Below the pieces are notes generated by a model, which was given only the letters and a program-made list of their open reading frames with translations, did not search any database and was not told the DNA's origin. Positions 25,507 to 32,900 of a stretch of DNA of 64,000 nucleotides are shown here, piece after piece. Location of the stretch: positions 62,001 to 126,000 of the forward strand of contig CANGEV010000005.1 in NCBI GenBank assembly GCA_947452995.1, given 5' to 3'. The translations under genes were made by a program, and so were the position numbers. The DNA comes from Chitinophagales bacterium. Its GTDB lineage: Bacteria; Bacteroidota; Bacteroidia; Chitinophagales; CAIODY01. Within the stretch, counting starts at the first letter, position 1, and the number at the start of each line of letters is the position of its first letter.

Positions 25507-26277
25507 ATGGCAGATAATTTAGATATACTCGAATCAAGAATAGGAACTACGCGTAAAGAAATTGTAAATCATAATCTATATAGCAAGCTAAGCTCCATTG
25601 AAGATGTTAAAATATTTATGGAACATCATGTTTATGCTGTTTTTGACTTTATGAGTTTATTGAAAAGCTTGCAAATTCATCTAACATGTACTACCCTTCC
25701 GTGGATTCCAAAAGGAAATGCATCTACGAGGTACTTAATCAATGAAATTGTATGTGGTGAAGAATCAGATGTTGATGCTCAAGGAGTTCGAATGAGTCAT
25801 TTTGAAATGTACCTTGCTGCCATGGAACAAGCAGGTGCTTCAACAGAAGGAATAAAGTGTTTTGTATCTGCATTATCAAATGGAAAGTCCTTGCAGGAAG
25901 CATTTATAATTGCTAAAACACCTTTAGCCGCTCAACATTTTGTCAAGACAAGCTTTGAAATAATCCAAAATACAGACATCGCAACACAAGCAGCAGTATT
26001 CACATATGGTCGTGAAGATCTTATCCCTAACATGTTTTATAGCCTTGTTAATGACATTAATAAACAATTCCCGAACAGAATTGATAAATTCAAATATTAC
26101 TTAGATCGTCATATTGAAGTAGATGGAGATCATCACAAGATTCTCGCTAAAGAAATGCTTGCTGAATTGATCAAAACTCACAATTCTGATATAGAACAAA
26201 TAATACGTCATATCGAGGTTTCTCTTGTTGCGAGAAGAGATTTATGGACCGGAATTGAAGAAATCTTAAAGAAGTAA
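25507..26277 (+). CDS. DUF3050 family protein (heme oxygenase-like fold)
   Basis: 256 residues from the ATG at 25507; a longer in-frame start inside the previous gene is unlikely. Family signatures: FMEHHVYAVFDFMSLLKSLQ, RYLINEIVCGEESDVD, and MSHFEMYLAAMEQAGA. The fold is all-helical and heme-oxygenase-like, with conserved His/Glu residues that could bind a metal. Biochemical function is unknown. It is 8 bases after the nuclease gene and 39 bases before gmhA. Its start codon is preceded by the 12-mer AATAACGAAGCA, which is also found directly before gmhA. Confidence 0.85.
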   Translation: MADNLDILESRIGTTRKEIVNHNLYSKLSSIEDVKIFMEHHVYAVFDFMSLLKSLQIHLTCTTLPWIPKGNASTRYLINEIVCGEESDVDAQGVRMSHFEMYLAAMEQAGASTEGIKCFVSALSNGKSLQEAFIIAKTPLAAQHFVKTSFEIIQNTDIATQAAVFTYGREDLIPNMFYSLVNDINKQFPNRIDKFKYYLDRHIEVDGDHHKILAKEMLAELIKTHNSDIEQIIRHIEVSLVARRDLWTGIEEILKK

Positions 26278-26290
26278 AAGTATAAATTTC

Positions 26291-26298
26291 TATCTTTG
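26291..26298 (+). promoter_or_regulatory. -7 promoter box of gmhA
   Basis: TATCTTTG, a perfect match, 18 bases before the gmhA ATG at 26317; indicates that gmhA can be transcribed separately from the upstream DUF3050 gene. Confidence 0.5.
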
Positions 26299-26316
26299 AT
26301 AGTAATAACGAAGCAT

Positions 26317-26901
26317 ATGAAGACGACTATTGAAGATTTAATTAAGGCATCTATAGATGTGAAGTCAAAATTATTGACAGATCCATTTTTAATGACAAGT
26401 ATCGAAGCAGTTGCCGAGGAAATGGTAGAGTGTTTAGCTAACGGAGGTAAAGTTCTATTTTGCGGAAACGGTGGTAGTGCAGCAGATGCTCAGCATATCG
26501 CCGCTGAATTAAGTGGTCGTTTTTATACTGATCGAGCACCATTATACGCGGAAGCACTGCATGTAAATAGCTCATACATGACTGCAGTTGCGAATGATTA
26601 TAGTTATGATGTTGTATATAGTCGAATGATTGAAGGTTGTGGGCGTAAGGGAGATATTTTAGTAGGTATATCAACTTCCGGAAATTCTAAAAATGTGGTA
26701 AAAGCCTTGGAAAAGGCCCAGGAAAAAGGAATGATAACAATTTCATTAACGGGAAATGGAGGTGGAAAAATGAAAGAAATATCCAAACACCTCTTAAATG
26801 TTCCTTCAAATGATACACCTAGAATACAAGAATGTCATATTTTAATTGGACATATTATCTGCCAATTAGTCGAGGAAAAAATGTTTCCTACGCAGTCTTA
26901 A
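26317..26901 (+). CDS. gmhA: Phosphoheptose isomerase GmhA
   Basis: 194 residues from the ATG at 26317; an in-frame TTG 21 bases upstream lies within the promoter box. One SIS domain with VLFCGNGGSAADAQHIAAELSG (substrate phosphate loop), ISTSGNSKNV, and the late EC-HILIGHIIC helix. It converts sedoheptulose-7-phosphate to glycero-manno-heptose-7-phosphate, the first step to ADP-heptose for LPS core, linking to the heptosyltransferase at 6-7 kb. It overlaps the convergent ftsE stop by 4 bases. Confidence 0.95.
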   Translation: MKTTIEDLIKASIDVKSKLLTDPFLMTSIEAVAEEMVECLANGGKVLFCGNGGSAADAQHIAAELSGRFYTDRAPLYAEALHVNSSYMTAVANDYSYDVVYSRMIEGCGRKGDILVGISTSGNSKNVVKALEKAQEKGMITISLTGNGGGKMKEISKHLLNVPSNDTPRIQECHILIGHIICQLVEEKMFPTQS

Positions 26902-27716
26902 AACTTTTCAAAGTCGCCTGAATTTGATTCTTTAGGCTTTTCAGTACTTGGGGTTATGGTACTGTTATTTTCTATTTTAATATCCAAAGATATGGCAGGA
27001 ATGACACTTTCGCTACTAGTCATATTGGAGATATGTTGATTGACACTATCCATTCCAGATTCTAGCAACTGACCTCCCTCGCACTTAATCGTTCTTGAAG
27101 GAAATTTCTGCATAATCATATAATCATGCGTAGCAATTAACATAGCGGTGTTCGACTCCTTAGCAATTTTCATCAACAATTGAATAATTTCATCACTCGT
27201 TTCTGGATCTAAATTACCTGTAGGTTCATCTGCGAGTATTAACTCAGGATGATTTAGTAATGCTCTAGCAACAACCACTCTTTGTTGTTCACCACCCGAT
27301 AATTCATACGGCATTTTAAATCCTTTAGTACGTAAACCAACAAGATCAAGCACCTCATTAATACGTGCTTCAATTGATTTTTTATCTTGCCATCCAATGG
27401 CTTCTAATGCAAAGGCCAAATTTTGATATACATTACGATCGGTAAGTAATTGAAAGTCTTGAAACACAATACCCAACTTACGTCTGAGGAACGGTACATT
27501 TTTCCAATTAATTGATTTTAAATCAAAGTCACACACTTCTCCTGTACCTGTTTGCAAATGTAAATCACCATACAAGGTTTTTAACAAACTACTTTTTCCA
27601 GAACCTGTTTTACCAATCAAATACACAAATTCGCCTTTTTGCAACTGAATATTCACATTGCTTAAAATAATAGAAGCTCCTTGGTAAATGTTAGCATTTT
27701 GTAATGAAAGAATCAT
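26898..27716 (-). CDS. ftsE: Cell division ABC transporter ATPase FtsE with C-terminal tail
   Basis: 272 residues. Complete ABC ATPase: Walker A IGKTGSGKSSLLK, Q-loop FQDFQLL, signature LSGGEQQRVVVARAL, Walker B LILADEPTGNLD, and His switch IATHDY. The pattern is the FtsE/LolD group; the absence of an adjacent permease and the Bacteroidota context favour FtsE. Residues beyond about 220 form a polar, Ser/Thr/Asn-rich tail of about 50 residues not found in the basic FtsE core. FtsEX acts at the inner membrane to regulate peptidoglycan hydrolysis at the septum. ftsX is not in the window. Confidence 0.8.
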   Translation of the reverse strand: MILSLQNANIYQGASIILSNVNIQLQKGEFVYLIGKTGSGKSSLLKTLYGDLHLQTGTGEVCDFDLKSINWKNVPFLRRKLGIVFQDFQLLTDRNVYQNLAFALEAIGWQDKKSIEARINEVLDLVGLRTKGFKMPYELSGGEQQRVVVARALLNHPELILADEPTGNLDPETSDEIIQLLMKIAKESNTAMLIATHDYMIMQKFPSRTIKCEGGQLLESGMDSVNQHISNMTSSESVIPAISLDIKIENNSTITPSTEKPKESNSGDFEKF

Positions 27717-27732
27717 AGTTGTTCGTTTGAAA

Positions 27733-27740
27733 CAAATTTA
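27733..27740 (-). promoter_or_regulatory. -7 promoter box of ftsE
   Basis: The minus strand reads TAAATTTG, a perfect TAnnTTTG match, ending 16 bases before the ATG at 27716. Confidence 0.5.
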
Positions 27741-27774
27741 ATAGAAAGCTGTTTAAAATTAAATGACTAAAAGG

Positions 27775-27791
27775 GAAGGTTTCCCACCTTC
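27775..27791. promoter_or_regulatory. Palindrome in the thiE promoter (possible operator)
   Basis: GAAGGT-TTCCC-ACCTTC is a perfect 6-bp inverted repeat with a 5-base spacer, ending 5 bases before the -7 box of thiE, i.e. between the -33 and -7 positions. It could be a repressor site or, less likely, a hairpin in an antisense or upstream transcript. Confidence 0.3.
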
Positions 27792-27796
27792 TGTCT

Positions 27797-27804
27797 TAAT
27801 TTTG
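27797..27804 (+). promoter_or_regulatory. -7 promoter box of the thiE operon
   Basis: TAATTTTG, a perfect match, ends 4 bases before the ATG at 27809. The predicted transcript is leaderless, which leaves no room for a TPP riboswitch. Confidence 0.5.
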
Positions 27805-27808
27805 TCTA

Positions 27809-28453
27809 ATGAATAGTTCTAAAATCGCAAAACTTCAATTTATTACGCCTCCACAGCTTAATGTGGCTGATTTGTATACTTTGTCGAAACAACTTTTAGA
27901 TTATGGTTTGAAGTGGATTCAACTGAGAAGAAAGTTTGAAAATAATAGCATTGAAGATTACAACAAACGTTCATTAATTCAGGAAGCAAAAGCATTAAAA
28001 GTGCTTTGCGAACAATATGACGCCCAATTAATCATTAACGATTATGTATGGCTGTGTCAAGAAATTGAGGCTAACGGAATACACCTAGGCAGAAATGATT
28101 TATCCATCAAAAGTGCACGTCAAATTTTAGGTCAAACATGTATTATAGGAACTTCTTCAAACAGTCTATGTGAATTGAATGAAGCATATGATTGGGGGGC
28201 AAATTATTCCGGTTTAGGACCGATTTATGCAACATCCACTAAAAAAGACCATAATCCCGTATTAGGGTGGGAAAAATCAGCAGAAATAATAACAAACTTT
28301 AAACAAGATTTACCTGTTGTATTAATAGGAGGAATTAGCGAAAGTGACCTACCTTTACACTCTATATTTGAAAAGTGTGGGATTGCTCTTTCTTCAGCAT
28401 TATCAGACGCTAAAACCTTTTCAAAATACAAGAAATACTTAAACAGTTTTTAA
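27809..28453 (+). CDS. thiE: Thiamine phosphate synthase
   Basis: 214 residues, a TIM-barrel ThiE. Recognisable motifs: [35 protein letters not shown], and [16 protein letters not shown], which binds the pyrophosphate and thiazole phosphate. It joins HMP-PP with thiazole phosphate to give thiamine phosphate. First gene of the operon thiE-thiG-receptor-rarA, with a 1-base gap to thiG. thiC, thiD, thiH, thiS and thiF are not in the window. Confidence 0.92.
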   Translation: MNSSKIAKLQFITPPQLNVADLYTLSKQLLDYGLKWIQLRRKFENNSIEDYNKRSLIQEAKALKVLCEQYDAQLIINDYVWLCQEIEANGIHLGRNDLSIKSARQILGQTCIIGTSSNSLCELNEAYDWGANYSGLGPIYATSTKKDHNPVLGWEKSAEIITNFKQDLPVVLIGGISESDLPLHSIFEKCGIALSSALSDAKTFSKYKKYLNSF

Positions 28454-28454
28454 A

Positions 28455-29222
28455 ATGGATTTATTAAAAATCGGGGATAAAGAATTCAGTTCTCGCATTT
28501 TCCTTGGCACCGGAAAATTCAGTAATAACGAAATAATGAGTGAAGCAATTGTAGCTTCAGGAAGTGAATTAGTGACCGTTGCGCTAAAACGCGTCGATTT
28601 AAAGGAATCCAAGGATGGCCTTATTGAAACGATACAATCAAAATCTTGTAATTTATTACCAAATACATCTGGCGTAAGAAATGCAAAAGAAGCCATTTTA
28701 GCAGCTGAATTAGCTAGAGAAGCCTTACAAACAAACTGGTTAAAATTAGAGATTCATCCCGACCCTAGATACCTATTACCAGATCCTGTTGAAACCTTGA
28801 AGGCATGTGAAGAATTGGCAAAAAAAGGATTTATTATTTTGCCTTATATCCCTGCAGATCCAGTTCTTTGCAAACATTTGGAAAATGCAGGAGCTGCCGC
28901 AGTTATGCCATTAGGAGCACCGATTGGCTCCAATCAAGGTTTGCAAACTTTAGGAATGCTTGAGATAATTATAGAGCAATCAAAATTACCTGTAATCATT
29001 GATGCAGGCTTAGGCGCTCCTTCGCATGCAGCCCATGCCATGGAAATTGGAGCAGATGCGGTTCTTGTAAACACAGCGATTGCCGTTGCCGGAGATCCTA
29101 AACAAATGGCAAATGCATTTAAACTAGCAGTAGAGGCAGGACGAATAGCCTACAATGCCAAACTTGGCAATAAAAATAAAGGTGCAATAGCTAGCAGTCC
29201 ATTAACATCGTTCTTAGATTAA
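28455..29222 (+). CDS. thiG: Thiazole synthase ThiG
   Basis: 255 residues, normal length. It starts [20 protein letters not shown], has [11 protein letters not shown] (active-site Lys region), [20 protein letters not shown] with the phosphate site, and ends near ASSPLTSF. ThiG builds the thiazole ring from deoxyxylulose-5-phosphate, dehydroglycine and ThiS-thiocarboxylate. It lies between thiE (1-base gap) and a TonB-dependent receptor gene (5-base gap). Confidence 0.95.
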   Translation: MDLLKIGDKEFSSRIFLGTGKFSNNEIMSEAIVASGSELVTVALKRVDLKESKDGLIETIQSKSCNLLPNTSGVRNAKEAILAAELAREALQTNWLKLEIHPDPRYLLPDPVETLKACEELAKKGFIILPYIPADPVLCKHLENAGAAAVMPLGAPIGSNQGLQTLGMLEIIIEQSKLPVIIDAGLGAPSHAAHAMEIGADAVLVNTAIAVAGDPKQMANAFKLAVEAGRIAYNAKLGNKNKGAIASSPLTSFLD

Positions 29223-29227
29223 TATTT

Positions 29228-31621
29228 ATGAAATTCAGAATACGTTTAATTGCTTTTATCTTTTTGGTCACGCTGTTCACAACAGCTTTAGCCCAAGAGA
29301 AATTTACCATAAGTGGATATGTGAAGGACTCTCTTAATGGTGAAAACTTTATAAGTGCATCCATCATTATTAAAGAGCTACCCAATACAGGTACCTATAC
29401 GAATAACTATGGTTTTTACTCCATAAGTATACCTAAGGGAACCTATCATATTAGCGCTTCTTATATAGGCTTTGAAACAAAATCAGTTGAAATCAATCTA
29501 AACAAAAACAATACAATCAATTTTGAACTTAGTAAAAAGTCGATTGGTACCAAAAAGGATGTAATTATTACTGCGCAAAGAAAAGACGCGCAGGTGACAA
29601 GTACGCAAATGGGTAAAATTGAATTGAGTACTGAACAACTTAAAACTTTACCCGCAATTTTTGGCGAAGTCGATGTTATGAAAAGTATTCAACTTTTACC
29701 GGGCGTTCAAGCAGCTGGAGAAGGACAAACAGGCTTTTATGTACGTGGTGGTGGCCCTGATCAAAACTTGATATTGTTGGATGATGCGCCAGTGTATAAT
29801 ACAGGGCATTTATTTGGCTTTTTTAGTGTATTCAATTCAGACGCAATAAAAAGTACAACCTTAATTAAAGGCGGTATGCCTGCTAATTACGGAGGACGCT
29901 TATCTTCCGTAGTTGATTTAAGTATGAAAGAAGGTAATAACAAATCATTTCATGGGACGGGGGGAATTGGTTTAATTGCCTCAAGGTTAACTTTAGAAGG
30001 TCCACTGAAAAAAAATAGAGGTTCGTTTATGATTGCCGGAAGACGAACATATATCGATTATCTTGCCAAACCATTTACAGATAATTTAGAACGATTCAAA
30101 TCTGCACGAGGTTCTGGATACTACTTCTACGACCTTAACATAAAAATGAACTATCGATTAAGTGATCGAGATCGTGTTTATTTAAGTGGTTATTTTGGCA
30201 GAGACGTATTCAACTTTTCTTCTCCTTCTGGAAGCTTTAAGATTAATATGCCTTGGGGAAATCAAACTGCTTCCTTTAGATGGAATCATCTATTCACCGA
30301 TAAGTTATTCGCTAATACTTCTATTATTTACAATGCGTATCAATTCAACGTGAATATTACACAAAGTCAGTTAAAAATTGGATTGCTAAGCAGCATTCGT
30401 GATTGGAACGCTAAATCAGATTTTGATTGCTATCTAAACACTAAACATAAAATCAAGTTCGGTGTAAATTATACCTACCATTTCTTCAATCCATCTTCTA
30501 TAACTGCAAGTATCGGTACTTTAACATTAAAGCCGGATTCAAGCTATATGAAGTTCAGTCATGAAGCAGCTTTATATGCAATGGATGACTGGAGCATTAC
30601 TTCAAAATTACAATTGAACTACGGCTTGCGGTATGTATGGTATGGTCAAACAGGTCCATATAACCAAATAGACTACGATGCGGCTGGAAACCCTACTGAT
30701 ACAATCGTGTATCAGAAAGGTAAAATGGTAAAACAATACGGAGGAAAAGGAGGCCTAGAACCACGTTTAACCATGCGTTATACACTGACAAATACTTCGT
30801 CCATAAAAGCGAGCTATAGTCACAACAACCAATTTATTCACCTAGTGACTAATAACGGAACTACCCTACCCACCGATATTTGGGTACCAAGTACATACAG
30901 AGTTAAGCCTCAAATTTCTGATCAGTATGCCGTCGGCTATTTTAAGAACTTCATGAATAATATGTTCGAATCTTCTGTAGAAGTGTATTACAAGAAGATG
31001 AAGAATCAAATAGAATACCGCGAATATTATGTACCAAATCAAATTAGTGATGTTGAAAAAGAATTTGTGTTTGGAACAGGTGAATCGTATGGTTTAGAGC
31101 TTTTCCTTAATAAACAATATGGTAATCTTACAGGCTGGATTGGATATACATTAGCGCGCACTCAGCGTATGTTCCCCCAAATCAATGGAGGGAAAGTTTA
31201 TCCAGCGAAGTACGATAGAAGACATGATTTCAATTTAGTACTCTCATATAAACTAAATGAAAAATGGACCTTTGGAGGAACTTGGATATATGCAACTGGT
31301 AATAGAGTTACTGTACCAACCAGTGTGTACGCAATTTCAAATTTGTTAGTACAACAATATGGTTCACAAAATGGATTCATGTTGCCTGCCTATCATCGTG
31401 CAGACCTTTCGGCAACATTGACTCCCAAGAAAAAGTCGAACAAAAAGCTGGTAGGTACATGGACGTTCAGCGTATACAATTTATACAGCAGATTTAATCC
31501 TTATATCATTTATTTAGATTCTCAAGGATCTACTGCTTCTGGTACAGCTTCAATTAAAGCAAAGCAGATCGCTTTGTTCCCATACCCTTTACCATCCGTA
31601 ACGTGGAATTTCACTTTTTAA
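29228..31621 (+). CDS. TonB-dependent receptor with carboxypeptidase-regulatory-like domain
   Basis: 797 residues. Signal peptide ends FTTALAQ (about residue 22); a CarboxypepD_reg-like beta domain spans about 25-115 (FTISGYVKDSLNGENF, YGFYSISIPKGTY); the plug at about 140-250 has SIQLLPGVQAAGEG and FYVRGGGPDQNLILLDDAPV; the rest is the barrel, ending VTWNFTF with a terminal aromatic. The substrate is unknown. Position in a tight operon after thiE-thiG could hint at a thiamine-related ligand, but receptors of this plug type more often pair with DUF4249 lipoproteins. No SusD partner is present. Confidence 0.88.
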   Translation: MKFRIRLIAFIFLVTLFTTALAQEKFTISGYVKDSLNGENFISASIIIKELPNTGTYTNNYGFYSISIPKGTYHISASYIGFETKSVEINLNKNNTINFELSKKSIGTKKDVIITAQRKDAQVTSTQMGKIELSTEQLKTLPAIFGEVDVMKSIQLLPGVQAAGEGQTGFYVRGGGPDQNLILLDDAPVYNTGHLFGFFSVFNSDAIKSTTLIKGGMPANYGGRLSSVVDLSMKEGNNKSFHGTGGIGLIASRLTLEGPLKKNRGSFMIAGRRTYIDYLAKPFTDNLERFKSARGSGYYFYDLNIKMNYRLSDRDRVYLSGYFGRDVFNFSSPSGSFKINMPWGNQTASFRWNHLFTDKLFANTSIIYNAYQFNVNITQSQLKIGLLSSIRDWNAKSDFDCYLNTKHKIKFGVNYTYHFFNPSSITASIGTLTLKPDSSYMKFSHEAALYAMDDWSITSKLQLNYGLRYVWYGQTGPYNQIDYDAAGNPTDTIVYQKGKMVKQYGGKGGLEPRLTMRYTLTNTSSIKASYSHNNQFIHLVTNNGTTLPTDIWVPSTYRVKPQISDQYAVGYFKNFMNNMFESSVEVYYKKMKNQIEYREYYVPNQISDVEKEFVFGTGESYGLELFLNKQYGNLTGWIGYTLARTQRMFPQINGGKVYPAKYDRRHDFNLVLSYKLNEKWTFGGTWIYATGNRVTVPTSVYAISNLLVQQYGSQNGFMLPAYHRADLSATLTPKKKSNKKLVGTWTFSVYNLYSRFNPYIIYLDSQGSTASGTASIKAKQIALFPYPLPSVTWNFTF

Positions 31622-31622
31622 G

Positions 31623-32900
31623 ATGTTAAGCAATGCCCCATCCATTCCCTTAGCCGAAAGAATGCGACCGCATTCTTTAACAGATTATGTAGGTCAGACA
31701 CATTTGCTCGGTGAAGGCAAACCTTTAAAACGTCTGTTAGATAACGGACAAATGAGTTCGATGATTTTTTGGGGTCCTCCTGGTGTTGGCAAAACAACAT
31801 TAGCGCTACTAATAGCAAACAGACTGTCACTCCCCTTTTATACATTAAGTGCTATTTCAAGCGGCGTCAAAGATGTTAGGGAAATCATCGCTAAGACAGA
31901 AGAAAATGGGAAGGCACTTTTATTCATAGATGAAATTCATCGTTTCAATAAAAGTCAACAAGATGCTTTACTAGGTGCTGTTGAAAAAGGCAATATATTA
32001 TTGATTGGCGCCACAACAGAAAACCCTTCATTTGAAGTAATTCGAGCATTATTAAGTCGCTGTCAAGTATACACATTACAAGCACTATCCGAAGAGGAAT
32101 TACTTGGAATTATTATACATGCAATTAAAGAGGATTCTTTTTTTCGACAATTAAAAATTGAACTATTAGAAACGAATGCTCTATTAAACGCATCTGGAGG
32201 AGACGCAAGAAAATTGTTGAACATTCTAGAGATGGCTATTTCGCAATGCGATTTTGCAAAAGAAATTATAATAGACAATTCACTCATACAAAATGTAGTG
32301 CAGCAAAAATCCGCAGCTTATGATAAGAATGGAGAAATGCACTATGATTTAATATCTGCGTTTATAAAAAGTATACGCGGCTCCGATCCAAATGCTGCAT
32401 TATACTACATGGCACGAATGATTGAAGGTGGTGAAGACCCTTTATTTATAGCAAGAAGACTGGTGATATTAGCTGCCGAAGACATTGGCCTAGCGAACCC
32501 CAATGCGCTACTGTTAGCCAATGCGAGCTTTCAATCTGCGCATCAAATTGGTTGGCCTGAAAGTAGAATTATTTTGAGCGAATGTGTAATTTATCTTGCA
32601 ACAAGTGCCAAAAGCAATAGTGCGTATTTGGCCATTGATAAGGCTCTTGCCGAAGTTCGAAATAGCGGAAATATTCCTGTACCAATTGCATTAAGAAACG
32701 CACCAACTTCACTTATGAAAAACATGGGCTACGGAACGAATTATCAATATGCACATGACCATCCAGGAAATTTTACAGAAATAGAATTATTGCCTGAATC
32801 CTTAAAAGGAAGACGATTCTATCAACCAGCTGAAAACGCGCGCGAAAAAGAAACACGTGAACAATTGCGTAAATGGTGGAAAACGAAATATGGTTATTAA
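31623..32900 (+). CDS. rarA: Replication-associated recombination protein RarA (MgsA)
   Basis: 425 residues, a AAA+ ATPase with Walker A at 51-59 (GPPGVGKTT), Walker [20 protein letters not shown], sensor [10 protein letters not shown], and the C-terminal tetramerisation region with [17 protein letters not shown] and the late YPxxL-like tail. RarA acts at stalled replication forks. It starts 1 base after the TonB receptor stop and overlaps the mutS end by 4 bases, so it probably depends on the thiE promoter. Confidence 0.95.
   Translation: MLSNAPSIPLAERMRPHSLTDYVGQTHLLGEGKPLKRLLDNGQMSSMIFWGPPGVGKTTLALLIANRLSLPFYTLSAISSGVKDVREIIAKTEENGKALLFIDEIHRFNKSQQDALLGAVEKGNILLIGATTENPSFEVIRALLSRCQVYTLQALSEEELLGIIIHAIKEDSFFRQLKIELLETNALLNASGGDARKLLNILEMAISQCDFAKEIIIDNSLIQNVVQQKSAAYDKNGEMHYDLISAFIKSIRGSDPNAALYYMARMIEGGEDPLFIARRLVILAAEDIGLANPNALLLANASFQSAHQIGWPESRIILSECVIYLATSAKSNSAYLAIDKALAEVRNSGNIPVPIALRNAPTSLMKNMGYGTNYQYAHDHPGNFTEIELLPESLKGRRFYQPAENAREKETREQLRKWWKTKYGY

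Noticed and set aside
23742-26277. NYN, NUC nuclease and DUF3050 as a defence island
   Set aside because: No helicase, reverse transcriptase, toxin-antitoxin, methylase or CRISPR component is near, and the flanking genes are housekeeping.
27717-27808. TPP riboswitch upstream of thiE
   Set aside because: The 92-base spacer lacks the CUGAGA and ACCUGA-type conserved blocks, and the -7 box is only 4 bases from the start codon.
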